NCBI GenBank assembly: GCA_934149465.1
Contig: CAKPEZ010000004.1
Span: 36,853-100,852 of the forward strand
DNA: 64,000 nucleotides
DNA from: an uncultured Bacilli bacterium
Lineage (GTDB): Bacteria; Bacillota_I; Bacilli_A; RF39; UBA660
Direction: 5' to 3'
In this document: positions 37,148 to 46,514 of the stretch, piece after piece
How positions within the stretch are numbered: position 1 is the first letter of the stretch
Layout: the number at the start of each line of letters is the position of its first letter
Notes under the pieces: model-generated
Databases searched by the model: none
The model's input: only the letters and a program-made list of their open reading frames with translations
Told to the model about the DNA's origin: nothing
Made by a program: the position numbers and the translations under genes

Positions 37148-37188
37148 AATAGCTTTATGAGTTATTTTTCATAAAGCTATTTTTTTCT
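37147..37188. terminator. bidirectional terminator between mbl and the radical SAM gene
   Basis: 13-bp perfect stem (37147-37159 with 37170-37182), AAATAGCTTTATG and its complement, with T runs on either strand. Both genes' stop codons touch the stem. Confidence 0.9.
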
Positions 37189-38078
37189 ACACCTTCTAAA
37201 TTAAATTCAGGAATAAAGCTTTCGCTACAAGTATCACCTTCTTGGATGAAGGCATTCTCAATACCTAAATCAATCGCATAATTTATTATTTCGTCATATT
37301 CTTCGTTAGATAAGGGACGATTTATTTCTTTATAATTTTCTAAATGATGATTTGGAGTATATTGATTCATGATACTAAGATATATGTTATCATGATAAGT
37401 ATCATAAAGATATTTAATTATTTTTTTACTATCTTTAGTATATCCTGGCATTACTAAATGTCTTACAATAACTCCTTTTTGGATAAGACCTTTTTTATTA
37501 AAAGTGATATTCCCTACTTGTCTATACATTTCTTTAATGGCTTCTGATGCAATTTTAAAATAATTATCTGCTTTTAAATATTTTTTAGCTAGATTTTCGT
37601 CAAAAAACTTAAGATCCGGTAAATACACATCAATAAGTCCATCTAATAATTTTAAAGAACTTATATTCTCATAGCCACTAGTATTATATACTATTGGAAT
37701 ATCTAGTCCTTTTTCTTTTGCGGTTTTTAAGGCTTGTGCTATTAAAGGAATAAAATGCGTAGGTGTAACTAGATTTATGTTATTAGCGCCTTTTTCTTTT
37801 AACTCAAAGAAAATTTCAATTAGACGTTCTATACTAATTTCTTTTCCAAAATTCTTATTACTAATATTATAATTTTGACAAAATACACATTTTAAATTAC
37901 AACCACTAAAAAAGATAGCGCCAGATCCATTATTACCAGAAATACAAGGTTCTTCAAAATAATGAAGAGCAGCTCTGGAAATTTTTATATTATCATTAGA
38001 TTTGCAAAAACCAAGATTATTTTTTCTATTCACTTTGCAATATCTAGGACAAATATTGCATCTTTCAAAATAAGTCAT
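37155..38078 (-). CDS. radical SAM protein, PflA-like (COG1313 type)
   Basis: 307 residues. The N-terminal C-N-I-C-P-R-Y-C plus C-K-S segment offers extra cysteines, and the radical SAM cluster motif is S-G-C-N-L-K-C-V-F-C-Q-N-Y. Domain order matches the uncharacterised PflX/COG1313 group near pyruvate formate-lyase activases; no substrate can be named. One of only three right-arm genes running against replication. The start follows GGTGAT. Confidence 0.85.
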   Translation of the reverse strand: MTYFERCNICPRYCKVNRKNNLGFCKSNDNIKISRAALHYFEEPCISGNNGSGAIFFSGCNLKCVFCQNYNISNKNFGKEISIERLIEIFFELKEKGANNINLVTPTHFIPLIAQALKTAKEKGLDIPIVYNTSGYENISSLKLLDGLIDVYLPDLKFFDENLAKKYLKADNYFKIASEAIKEMYRQVGNITFNKKGLIQKGVIVRHLVMPGYTKDSKKIIKYLYDTYHDNIYLSIMNQYTPNHHLENYKEINRPLSNEEYDEIINYAIDLGIENAFIQEGDTCSESFIPEFNLEGVEKNSFMKNNS

Positions 38079-38160
38079 AACTAAATCACCATGCTATTAT
38101 TATAACATATTATGCTTTATAAATAGATATTTTTGTGTTATAATTAATCTGGTGATTTAT

Positions 38161-38343
38161 ATGGACAAAGAATACCAATTAGGAAGCGTAGTAACAATGA
38201 AAAAGCCACATCCATGTGGTAGTAATGAATGGGAGATAACAAGACTTGGAGTAGATATTAAAATTAAATGTTTAAATTGCGGTCATACAGTAATGATACC
38301 AAGAACTGAGTTTAATAAAAAGATGAAAAAGGTGATAAAATGA
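38161..38343 (+). CDS. DUF951 family zinc-ribbon-like protein (YyzM)
   Basis: 60 residues. H-P-C-G-S-N-E-W and C-L-N-C-G-H supply three or four metal-binding cysteines. Matches DUF951, encoded near ychF-rpsF in Bacillus. The ATG at 38161 follows GGTGA, and a TATAAT with an extended TG lies about 15-20 bases upstream. Its TGA overlaps the next ATG. Function unknown. Confidence 0.85.
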   Translation: MDKEYQLGSVVTMKKPHPCGSNEWEITRLGVDIKIKCLNCGHTVMIPRTEFNKKMKKVIK

Positions 38344-39881
38344 TTAAAAAAAAGAAAAAAGAAATTAAATTACACCCTGCTCTTTTATTTTTAGCACTTA
38401 CCGTTGTTGTTATGATAGTATCTTCTATATGTAGTATTTTAAATATTGAGACTAGCTATTATAGTGTAAATCCAGTAACTGGAGATTTAGAAAGTGTTGC
38501 AGTTACTATAGATTCATTATTTAATCGAACAGGAATTCAATATCTAATTAGTAATATGTTATCAAACTTTATTAATTTTGCTCCACTTGGGACAATAATA
38601 GTTGGTTTACTTGGAATAGGAGTTGCCTATAAATCTGGATTCTTAACAGCAGTTTGTAAAATTATAGAAAAGAGTATTCCTCATAAATTAATTACATTTA
38701 TAATTATACTATTTGGAATATTAAGTTCTATGTTTTTAGAATCAGGTTATGTTATTATAATTCCATTAGCGGCAATTTTATTTATGAAAATAGGACGACA
38801 TCCATCAGCAGGAATATGTGCTGCATTTGCAGGAGTAACTTTTGGATATGGTGCTAATTTCTTTGTTAATGGCTTAGATAGCAGTCTTGTTACTTATACA
38901 AGAAGCGCTACTAAAATATTAGATACAAGTTATACAGTAGGACTTAGTGGTAACATCTATTTTATGATTATTAGTAGTATTTTGATTGCTTTAGTTGGAA
39001 CTGTAATTACTGAAAAATACATAATTCCTCGTCTTGGTAAGTATGTTCCATCTTTAGAAGAAGAAGAACCTAAAGAAATAACTGAAAAAGAAAGAAAAGG
39101 CTTAATTCTTTCCTTAACTACATTTATTATTATGTCATTAGTTATAATCTACTGTATTATTCCAGGACTTCCATTTTCAGGATTGTTCTTAGATTTAAAA
39201 GCTAATACTTATGTAGATCAATTATTTGGAGATAGTTCATATTTTAATCAAGGAATAGTCGTAATAGAAAGTTTTATGTTAATGGTAACAGGACTTATCT
39301 ATGGTCTTAGAGTAAAGACTATTAAAAATAACCGTGATTTTGTAGATGGAATGAATTACTATCTATCAGAATTAACTTCAATATTAGTTTTAATCTTTTT
39401 TGCGGCTCAGTTATGCTTTATCTTTAAGAAAAGTAACTTAGGAGTATTTATAACAGCATCTTTGACTGAAATATTAGGAAAATTACCCCTTACTGGAATT
39501 TTCTTAGTAATTATATCTTTTTTGTTTATTATAATATGTGATATATTTTTACCAGTTGCATCAACAAAATGGGCAATTATGTCTCCAGTATTAGTTCCTA
39601 TGTTTATGCAAAGTTCTCTTGCTCCAGAACTTGCTCAAGCAGTATTTAGAGCAGCTGATAGTTCAATAAAAGGAATAACTCCATTATTTACGTATTTCGT
39701 AATTTTGATTGGATTCTTGCAAATATATAATCAAAATAAAAAAGAGTCTGTAACCTTAACGGACGCAATAGCCTTAATAACTCCATATACAATAGCATTT
39801 ACAGTATTATGGTTATTAATAATATTGGGATTTTACCTAATAGGAATTCCATTAGGTCCTGGAGTAAGTGCTGTATTATAA
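38340..39881 (+). CDS. AbgT-family transporter
   Basis: 513-residue membrane protein of the AbgT family, whose members take up p-aminobenzoyl-glutamate or export sulfonamides. About ten membrane segments, re-entrant N-F-A-P-L-G-T and S-G-Y-V-I-I-I-P-L-A-A-type motifs, and a C-terminal P-V-A-S-T-K-W-A-I-M-S-P-V motif. Overlaps DUF951 by four bases, so the two are coupled. The substrate here is not known. Confidence 0.85.
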   Translation: MIKKKKKEIKLHPALLFLALTVVVMIVSSICSILNIETSYYSVNPVTGDLESVAVTIDSLFNRTGIQYLISNMLSNFINFAPLGTIIVGLLGIGVAYKSGFLTAVCKIIEKSIPHKLITFIIILFGILSSMFLESGYVIIIPLAAILFMKIGRHPSAGICAAFAGVTFGYGANFFVNGLDSSLVTYTRSATKILDTSYTVGLSGNIYFMIISSILIALVGTVITEKYIIPRLGKYVPSLEEEEPKEITEKERKGLILSLTTFIIMSLVIIYCIIPGLPFSGLFLDLKANTYVDQLFGDSSYFNQGIVVIESFMLMVTGLIYGLRVKTIKNNRDFVDGMNYYLSELTSILVLIFFAAQLCFIFKKSNLGVFITASLTEILGKLPLTGIFLVIISFLFIIICDIFLPVASTKWAIMSPVLVPMFMQSSLAPELAQAVFRAADSSIKGITPLFTYFVILIGFLQIYNQNKKESVTLTDAIALITPYTIAFTVLWLLIILGFYLIGIPLGPGVSAVL

Positions 39882-39913
39882 TTCGACAATATAAATAGAA
39901 AGTAGATGATAAA

Positions 39914-41011
39914 ATGAGTTTAACAGCAGGTATAGTTGGACTACCTAATGTAGGTAAATCAACATTATTTAATGCAATAACAAAAAAGCATATTTTAGCA
40001 GCAAATTATCCATTTGCAACCATTGAGCCCAATGTTGGAGTTGTAACAGTACCAGATGAGAGATTAGATAATCTAAACAGAATGTATAATCCAAAAAGCT
40101 TAGTTCCAACAACTTTTGAATTTACCGACATAGCAGGATTAGTAAAAGGCGCTTCTGTTGGAGAAGGACTTGGTAATAAATTTTTATCTCATATTAAAGA
40201 AGTAGATGCTATTGTCGAAGTAGTTCGTTGCTTTGATGATGCTAATGTAATTCACGTTGATGGCAAAGTAGATCCCTTAAGTGATATCGAGGTAATTAAT
40301 GCTGAACTTGCTATTTCCGATCTAGAAATTGTTAATAATCGCCTTGGTAAAATAGAAAAAAAAGCAATTGCTACTAAAGATAAAGCTTCATTGGCAGAAG
40401 TTGATTTATTAAAGAGAATAAAGACTTCTCTAGAACAAAATATTCCAGTTCGTAAATTAGAATTTACTAAAGATGAATTAAAGATGATCTCTTCTTTTAG
40501 TTTAATAACTCAAAAGCCAATAATTTATGTTGCTAACGTTAAAGAAGCAGATTTGAATCAGCCTAATAAATATGTAGATGCTGTAATAGATTATGCTTTA
40601 AAAGAAAAAAGTGAGGTAGTTACCATTTGCGCGCAAATAGAAAGTGAGCTAAGTGAAATGGATAGCTTTGATCGAGAAGAACTATTAAAAGAGTTAGGAA
40701 TATTTGAAAGTGGTTTAGATCAATTGATTAAAAAAACCTATGATTTATTAGGATTAGCAACTTATTTTACCGCTGGTGCTGATGAATGTAGAGCATGGAC
40801 TTTCCGTAAAGGAATGAAAGCGCCTGAATGTGCAGGTATAATTCACAGCGATTTTGAAAAAGGATTTATTAAAGCCGAAATTATGAGTTATAATGATTTA
40901 ATCTTATGTGGTTCAGAAAAAGAAGTACGTGATTCTGGGAAAATGCGTTTAGAAGGAAAAGATTATGTAATGCAAGACGGAGATATCTGTCATTTTAGAT
41001 TTAACGTATAG
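39914..41011 (+). CDS. ychF: ribosome-associated ATPase YchF
   Basis: Obg-family P-loop protein that prefers ATP. 365 residues: G1 G-L-P-N-V-G-K-S-T (8-16), G3 D-I-A-G, a helical arm, and the C-terminal TGS domain with Y-F-T-A-G, E-C-R-A-W-T-F and D-G-D-I-C-H-F-R-F-N. Position before rpsF is conserved in Bacillus, although tldD/tldE and another gene intervene here. Confidence 0.96.
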   Translation: MSLTAGIVGLPNVGKSTLFNAITKKHILAANYPFATIEPNVGVVTVPDERLDNLNRMYNPKSLVPTTFEFTDIAGLVKGASVGEGLGNKFLSHIKEVDAIVEVVRCFDDANVIHVDGKVDPLSDIEVINAELAISDLEIVNNRLGKIEKKAIATKDKASLAEVDLLKRIKTSLEQNIPVRKLEFTKDELKMISSFSLITQKPIIYVANVKEADLNQPNKYVDAVIDYALKEKSEVVTICAQIESELSEMDSFDREELLKELGIFESGLDQLIKKTYDLLGLATYFTAGADECRAWTFRKGMKAPECAGIIHSDFEKGFIKAEIMSYNDLILCGSEKEVRDSGKMRLEGKDYVMQDGDICHFRFNV

Positions 41012-41021
41012 GAGGAAGAAA

Positions 41022-42392
41022 ATGCTACCAAAAAGAAAAATAGAACAAATTATTAATTATGCTCTTAATAAAGGAGCAGATTATGCAGAAGTTTTTCTTG
41101 AAAACTCAAAGAAAAAGATTATTAAATTATCAGATTCAAAAATAGATAATATTAATAATGAGAATCTTTATGGTATTGGAGTACGATTAGCCTATAAAAA
41201 TGAAACATATTATGTTTATTCTAATGATTTAAAAATAAAAAATATATTAAATCTTATAGATAACATAAAAATTCTTTGTTCTAAGAAAAAATTAGAAAAT
41301 ATAAACTTACCAAGATTAAAAAAATATCATGATGATATTAAAATTCCTCATGATTCATATTCTTCAAAATATAATTTATTACATGAATTAGATAGATATA
41401 CTAGAAGTCTTTCTGATAAAGTATCTCAAGTAGAAATATCTTTTTTAGAATATGATCAAAAAGTTATTGTTGCAAGTTCTGATAATGTATATAAAGAAGA
41501 TAATCGTATTTTAACTAGAATGTATTTTTATGTTTATGTAAAAGAAAATGACATAACCGAAAGCGCATATTATGCTCCTGGAGCAAAACAAGGATATGAA
41601 TTTCTTGATAAATTAAAATTAAAAGAAATTGTTCAAAGCTTAACCGAAAGTGCAATAAAAAAATTAGATTCAATTCCTTGTCCTGGTGGAAATATGCCAG
41701 TAATAATTGGAAATGGCTTCGGTGGAGTTATTTTTCATGAAGCTTGTGGCCATGGCTTGGAAGCTACTTCAGTAGCTTCTAATGAGTCAATTTTTAGTGG
41801 TAAGTTAAATCAAATGATTGCATCTCCTATTGTAACCTTAGTTGATGATGCGACAATAAAAGGGTCTTGGGGAAGTAGTAATATAGATGATGAAGGAAGC
41901 ATATCCCAAAAGAACATTTTAATTAAAGATGGTAAGTTGAATAAATATTTAATTGATAAACTAAATAATAGAAGTATGAAACAAAAAATATCTTCATCCG
42001 GAAGAAGAGAAAATTATAAATTTGCTCCAACTTCTAGAATGAGTAATACTTATCTTGCTCCAAGAAAAGATAAAATCTCAGATATGATAAAATCAATAGA
42101 ATATGGTTTATATGCTAAAGGCATGGGAGGTGGAAGTGTTAATCCTCATACTGGAGATTTTAACTTCGCTGTTAATGAAGCATATTTAATTGAAAAAGGA
42201 AAAATAACATCTCCAGTAAAAGGTGCTAGTTTAATTGGAAATTCCACCGAAATATTAAAAGAAATATCTATGATAAGTGATGCTTTAGCTTTAGAAAGCG
42301 GATATTGCGGAAGCGTTAGTGGTAGCGTTCCAGTTACTGTTGGAGAACCAACTATTAAAGTTGATAATATTTTAGTAGGAGGTGTAAAATAA
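41022..42392 (+). CDS. tldD: metalloprotease TldD
   Basis: Catalytic half of the TldD/TldE heterodimer that degrades unfolded or modified peptides. 456 residues; zinc motif H-E-A-C-G-H (239-244, HExxxH) followed by G-L-E-A; C-terminal G-x-C-G-S-V-S-G-S-V-P-V-T-V-G-E-P. GGAGGA before the ATG. Its stop shares a base with the start of tldE. Confidence 0.93.
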   Translation: MLPKRKIEQIINYALNKGADYAEVFLENSKKKIIKLSDSKIDNINNENLYGIGVRLAYKNETYYVYSNDLKIKNILNLIDNIKILCSKKKLENINLPRLKKYHDDIKIPHDSYSSKYNLLHELDRYTRSLSDKVSQVEISFLEYDQKVIVASSDNVYKEDNRILTRMYFYVYVKENDITESAYYAPGAKQGYEFLDKLKLKEIVQSLTESAIKKLDSIPCPGGNMPVIIGNGFGGVIFHEACGHGLEATSVASNESIFSGKLNQMIASPIVTLVDDATIKGSWGSSNIDDEGSISQKNILIKDGKLNKYLIDKLNNRSMKQKISSSGRRENYKFAPTSRMSNTYLAPRKDKISDMIKSIEYGLYAKGMGGGSVNPHTGDFNFAVNEAYLIEKGKITSPVKGASLIGNSTEILKEISMISDALALESGYCGSVSGSVPVTVGEPTIKVDNILVGGVK

Positions 42393-43672
42393 TGAAATAT
42401 CAAAATATTTTTAATTATGCTAAAGAAAAAGGAATAGAATATTTATTAATAAATTCGAGAAAAGTTACGTCTTTAGATTTCGAAGTATCTAATGATAAAC
42501 TAAAAAAATATACATCTTCTATAGTAACTACTTATCTAATTACTGCTTATATAAATAACAGAAATATTACTTTTGAGACAGAAAATTTAAAAAATTATTC
42601 TAAGATTATAGATGAATTAATAGATGATGCTTCTTTATTAGAAGAAACTACTAATAACTTTTATAAAATAAAAGAAAATATTATAAATAAAGAAAAGATA
42701 CTTCTTTCTTCTAATTTTGATATTAAGTTAAAAGAATTACTATCTTTACATGAGTTTCTTAATGTATATCCTCTTTTAACTAATATAGATGCTTGTTATG
42801 GAGAAAGTATCACAGAAATAGAAATTCATACAAGTGATAATAAATATTTGAGAGACATAAATAAAGTTTATTATTTTACCACAGAAGTATTTGCAACCAA
42901 TGATGGGATTAATTCTAGTAGCTATGCTATCAAAGAAAGTACTAAAGATGAAATAGATATTAAGAAAACTGTTTTAAATACGATAGAAGATACTTTAAAT
43001 AAGTTAAACTGTCAAACAATTAACTCAGGAAGATATAAAGTTCTTCTTACAAATGAAGTTTCTGCTAATATATTAGAGTCTTTTATTTCTATTTTTTCTG
43101 CATTATCAATAGAAAAGAAGATATCTTTACTAACTGATAAGCTTGATCAAAAAGTTTTTTCTTCTAAATTAAATATCATAGAAGATCCTAATAATAAAGA
43201 TTATATTGGAAAAAGACTGTTTGATGATGAGGGTAACAAAACAAAATATAAAGAAATAATTAAAGAAGGAATTTTTAAACAAGCTCTATATGATAATCAA
43301 ACAGCACTAAAAGAGAAAAAAGATTCAACTGGTAATAGTTATGGAAAAATATGGACTAGAAATTTACATATTCAAAAAGGTTCTACTAGTTACGAAGATT
43401 TAATAAAACAAATGCATACTGGTATTATTATTAATGAAATTCAGGGAATGCACGCAGGCATTAATAAAACTAATGGAGATATTTCTTTACAAGCTGCAGG
43501 ATATTATGTAGAAAATAGTCAAGTGAAATATCCAGTCAAGTTATTTGTTTTAGTAACAAATATTTTCGAATTATATAAAAATATCTCTGATATAGGTTCT
43601 GATTTAGAATTCTTTGATTCTAGCTGTGGTAGCCCTAGTCTTTTAGTTGATAACATTCAAATAAGTAAGTAA
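42392..43672 (+). CDS. tldE: TldE/PmbA-type partner of TldD
   Basis: 426 residues, same fold as TldD but without HExxxH, as expected for the non-catalytic subunit. Contains the family's D-x-x-G-x-x-T-x-x-x-x-I-I-x-x-G block and a C-terminal I-N-E-I-Q-G-M-H-A-G-I-N-K-T-N-G-D-I-S-L segment. More diverged than TldD. Coupled to tldD by one base; ends in a terminator. Confidence 0.88.
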   Translation: MKYQNIFNYAKEKGIEYLLINSRKVTSLDFEVSNDKLKKYTSSIVTTYLITAYINNRNITFETENLKNYSKIIDELIDDASLLEETTNNFYKIKENIINKEKILLSSNFDIKLKELLSLHEFLNVYPLLTNIDACYGESITEIEIHTSDNKYLRDINKVYYFTTEVFATNDGINSSSYAIKESTKDEIDIKKTVLNTIEDTLNKLNCQTINSGRYKVLLTNEVSANILESFISIFSALSIEKKISLLTDKLDQKVFSSKLNIIEDPNNKDYIGKRLFDDEGNKTKYKEIIKEGIFKQALYDNQTALKEKKDSTGNSYGKIWTRNLHIQKGSTSYEDLIKQMHTGIIINEIQGMHAGINKTNGDISLQAAGYYVENSQVKYPVKLFVLVTNIFELYKNISDIGSDLEFFDSSCGSPSLLVDNIQISK

Positions 43673-43692
43673 ATAGCTTACTTATTTTCTTT
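43660..43692 (+). terminator. tldD-tldE terminator
   Basis: Perfect 10-bp stem AATAAGTAAG (43660-43669) with CTTACTTATT (43677-43686), then T-rich sequence. Confidence 0.8.
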
Positions 43693-43744
43693 ACATTAAA
43701 CTACTTATTTGTTATACTTAATTTAAAGAATAGAGGTGGCTAAT

Positions 43745-45313
43745 GTGATTGAAAATAGCCGTGTTAATCAAAAAATAATAGAAAGTTTTAATATTTTAGG
43801 CATTATTCCTACTGATAATTATGAACTTATAAAAAAAGTGTATTCTAAGAAAAAATCTGATAATAAGGATAATTTACATATACTTAAAGATCTTGAAATT
43901 GCTTATTTAAATATTATAAATTATCTAGATAATAACGTAAACAAGATAGAAACATACACAAAAGAAGATTTTGTTAATTATCTAAAAAATGAATTAAATG
44001 AAATGCCTAAAAAAGAAATAGGAAAAACTACTTTATTTGATATATATAATAATCTTCAGAATATTTATTTGAAGGGTGCTAGCTTAAAAGAAAAACTTGC
44101 TTTTCAAATAGATATTTATCTAAAAAGTAATTTTTTAAATATAATATATCAAGATCTTTATTATGATCATTTAAAAAAAGAAATAATCCTTAGTATAAAA
44201 GAAGATAAATTTATTAATGGTTATAAATTTACCCTAGCAAATGATACAATCGTTTATGAATACCAAAATGATTATACAAGAGAATTCTTAACTAGATTAT
44301 TAGAAGTAATATCCCCTTTAATGAAAGAATATTTTTATTATTTAATTAAATATTCTAAAGAAAATTTAATTTATAATCGATCTATTAAACTTCCTTATTT
44401 TATGTTAAATATTTCCAGTGATAGTTTATACCTACAATTTATTAATAACCATAATTGTCCTCTAAAATTAGCAATATCTTATTTCTTAGATGGCAATATA
44501 AACATAAATACTAATGATATGATGATTAAAAAAATAATTGAAAGTAAGAAGTATTTCTTATTAAAATCAATTTTAGTTTCTAAAGAAGAGCTCCCTGATT
44601 GGCTTAAAGAAAATATTTCATTTAAAATGACTAATTATGATATAACTGAAATTTCTAGTGAACTTGCTAAAAGAGTAATTTCTAAGGAAAATAGTGATTC
44701 ATTGCTAATAAGTATCAGCGATATCTTAAAAACTTATATATTAAAAGAAGAAGAAAATAATCAAATATTAGAAAATTTAAAAGAAGAAATCAATCCTTTC
44801 TTAAATAATTTTGATCGAGTAAAGAAAATAGATTTCTTATCAGATGCTCAAAAAATAATAATTACTACAAAACAAGAAAGACAAATAGTATATGATGTAT
44901 TAGATTATAATAAAATTAAAGCAGATTCTAGTAGTGATATTTTACCTCAAGCTAGTAAAATTTTAAATAATATTTATGACAGTATTTTAAGTTATTATAA
45001 TTATTGCAAGTTAAATATAGAATATTCTAAAGTAGAATATCATCTTCATATTATGAATTCCTTATTTGATTTAAAAATTTCTAAAGATTATTTCTTAATA
45101 TACTTACGTAATGATACTTGCTATCATATTACAGATGATAGCAAATTAGAAATAAAATATACCCTTAAAAATGAGTTTGAAATAAACACTAATAATAAAG
45201 AAGTTCAAAGATATATAACTAAGAATATTAATATTTTATTAAAGAAAATGTATATTCCTTTTTTTGAAATACCACTATGGAGTAAGAAAATAATAAAAAA
45301 AACAAATAAATAG
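43745..45313 (+). CDS. unknown 522-residue protein with J-domain-like N-terminus
   Basis: Not recognised. The first 55 residues (F-N-I-L-G-I-I-P, a helix with K-K-V-Y-S-K-K, then L-K-D-L-E-I-A-Y-L-N-I) have the spacing of a J-domain, but there is no H-P-D. The rest is a long, Asn/Ile/Lys-rich alpha/beta protein without signal peptide or membrane helix. GTG start at 43745 behind AGAGGTGG; a GTG three codons upstream overlaps that site. An extended -10, TGTTATACT, lies upstream. It sits alone between tldE and rpsF. Confidence 0.75.
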   Translation: MIENSRVNQKIIESFNILGIIPTDNYELIKKVYSKKKSDNKDNLHILKDLEIAYLNIINYLDNNVNKIETYTKEDFVNYLKNELNEMPKKEIGKTTLFDIYNNLQNIYLKGASLKEKLAFQIDIYLKSNFLNIIYQDLYYDHLKKEIILSIKEDKFINGYKFTLANDTIVYEYQNDYTREFLTRLLEVISPLMKEYFYYLIKYSKENLIYNRSIKLPYFMLNISSDSLYLQFINNHNCPLKLAISYFLDGNININTNDMMIKKIIESKKYFLLKSILVSKEELPDWLKENISFKMTNYDITEISSELAKRVISKENSDSLLISISDILKTYILKEEENNQILENLKEEINPFLNNFDRVKKIDFLSDAQKIIITTKQERQIVYDVLDYNKIKADSSSDILPQASKILNNIYDSILSYYNYCKLNIEYSKVEYHLHIMNSLFDLKISKDYFLIYLRNDTCYHITDDSKLEIKYTLKNEFEINTNNKEVQRYITKNINILLKKMYIPFFEIPLWSKKIIKKTNK

Positions 45314-45342
45314 TTTACTCTACTTAAATAATCTGTTATAAT
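45314..45342 (+). promoter_or_regulatory. rpsF-ssb-rpsR promoter
   Basis: TTTACT (45314-45319), 17-base spacer, TATAAT (45337-45342). Confidence 0.8.
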
Positions 45343-45348
45343 ACATAG

Positions 45349-45409
45349 CGAAGAGCGAGAGCTCCTTGCCCATTTGTTTGGGCCGTAAGACCAAAAGGAG
45401 GTGTAGAAA
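45349..45409 (+). promoter_or_regulatory. S6:S18 autoregulatory leader
   Basis: About 61-base leader. CTCCTT (45362-45367) pairs with the AAGGAG (45395-45400) of the rpsF ribosome binding site, enclosing a GCCC/GGGC hairpin (68-71 with 80-83) directly followed by the CCG (45383-45385) that typifies the S6:S18-binding leader motif of bacterial rpsF operons. Binding of the S6:S18 pair would shut translation of rpsF. Confidence 0.75.
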
Positions 45410-45700
45410 ATGAATAAATATGAAATCATGTTTATAGTAAAACCTAACTTAGAAGAAAGTGAAATTAAAAAGACAGTAAAAGCATTAGAAAAGACTTTAA
45501 CTGATACTAAGACAAAAATTACTTTATCAAAAGAATTAGGTCAAAAAGAATTTGCTTATGAAATTAAGAAATTCAAATCAGGATACTATTACTTATACAA
45601 CGTAGAAACTTCATCAGAAACAGCAATTAAAGAATTTGATCGTATTGCTTCTCTTAATGAAAATGTTCTTCGTCATTTAATTATTAATTTAGATAAGTAA
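45410..45700 (+). CDS. rpsF: 30S ribosomal protein S6
   Basis: 96 residues, normal length. Starts M-N-K-Y-E-I-M-F-I-V-K-P; contains A-Y-E-I-K-K-F-K-S-G-Y-Y-Y and the R-H-L-I-I-N end. First gene of the rpsF-ssb-rpsR operon; the ribosome binding site AAGGAGGTG is in the leader hairpin. Confidence 0.97.
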   Translation: MNKYEIMFIVKPNLEESEIKKTVKALEKTLTDTKTKITLSKELGQKEFAYEIKKFKSGYYYLYNVETSSETAIKEFDRIASLNENVLRHLIINLDK

Positions 45701-45710
45701 GAGGTGTTAT

Positions 45711-46199
45711 ATGAACAAAGTGTTATTAATCGGAAGATTAACTAGAGATCCTGAATTAAGATATACAGGTTCTAATAGAGCTGTTACTCAAATTACTATA
45801 GCAGTAAATCGTAACTTTACTAATCAAAATGGTGAAAGAGAAGCTGATTTTATTAACGTAGTAGTATGGGATAAAGCTGCTGAAAATTTAAAAAAATACG
45901 TAGGTAAAGGTAGAATGGTTGCGGTAGAAGGAAGAATTCAAACTAGAAATTACGATAACAACGAAGGTAAAAAAGTATATGTTACTGAAGTAGTTGCTCA
46001 AAATGTTCAATTTTTAGATTCTAGATCTGCAAGTGATAATAGTGCTTCTTATACTCAAGTAGCACCAACAAATACAAACAATGTATCTCCTTATGATTTT
46101 GATAATAACAATAATATGGAGACAGTTAATGTAGAAAGTGATCCATTTGCAAGTTTTGGTTCTTCAGTTGATTTAAGTGATAATGACCTACCATTTTAA
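45711..46199 (+). CDS. ssb: single-stranded DNA-binding protein
   Basis: 162 residues. OB fold (about 1-105) starting M-N-K-V-L-L-I-G-R-L-T-R-D-P-E-L-R, a low-complexity Asn/Ser/Asp linker, and the acidic C-terminal tip D-N-D-L-P-F that recruits partners. Lies between rpsF and rpsR as usual. Confidence 0.97.
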   Translation: MNKVLLIGRLTRDPELRYTGSNRAVTQITIAVNRNFTNQNGEREADFINVVVWDKAAENLKKYVGKGRMVAVEGRIQTRNYDNNEGKKVYVTEVVAQNVQFLDSRSASDNSASYTQVAPTNTNNVSPYDFDNNNNMETVNVESDPFASFGSSVDLSDNDLPF

Positions 46200-46214
46200 A
46201 AAAGGAGGGAAACT

Positions 46215-46433
46215 ATGGCAGAATTTCGCGCTAAAAAAAGAAAAAAAATATGTCATATGTGTGCCGGAAAGACTGTAGATTATAAAGATGTTGCAATTAT
46301 TAGCAAATATATTAATGAAAATGGTAAAATTTTACCAAGAAGATTTACAGGAACTTGTGCTGAGCATCAAAGACATGTAGCAAGAGAAGTAAAAAGAGCA
46401 AGATTTATGGGATTTATTCCATTTTGTAGATAA
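46215..46433 (+). CDS. rpsR: 30S ribosomal protein S18, zinc-binding type
   Basis: 72 residues. C-H-M-C (13-16) and C-A-E-H (48-51) form a likely zinc site of the C+ variant; L-P-R-R-F-T-G-T and the basic C-terminus are typical. GGAGGG before the ATG. S18 binds S6 both in the ribosome and on the operon leader. Confidence 0.97.
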   Translation: MAEFRAKKRKKICHMCAGKTVDYKDVAIISKYINENGKILPRRFTGTCAEHQRHVAREVKRARFMGFIPFCR

Positions 46434-46434
46434 G

Positions 46435-46463
46435 AGATATAACCTAAGATTATATCTTTTTTT
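46435..46463 (+). terminator. rpsF-ssb-rpsR terminator
   Basis: AGATATAA (46435-46442) pairs with TTATATCT (46450-46457), followed by T7. Confidence 0.85.
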
Positions 46464-46514
46464 AATGACAGAAATTTTAATTTATAGTATAATTAATTAT
46501 GTGGATGTGAAATA

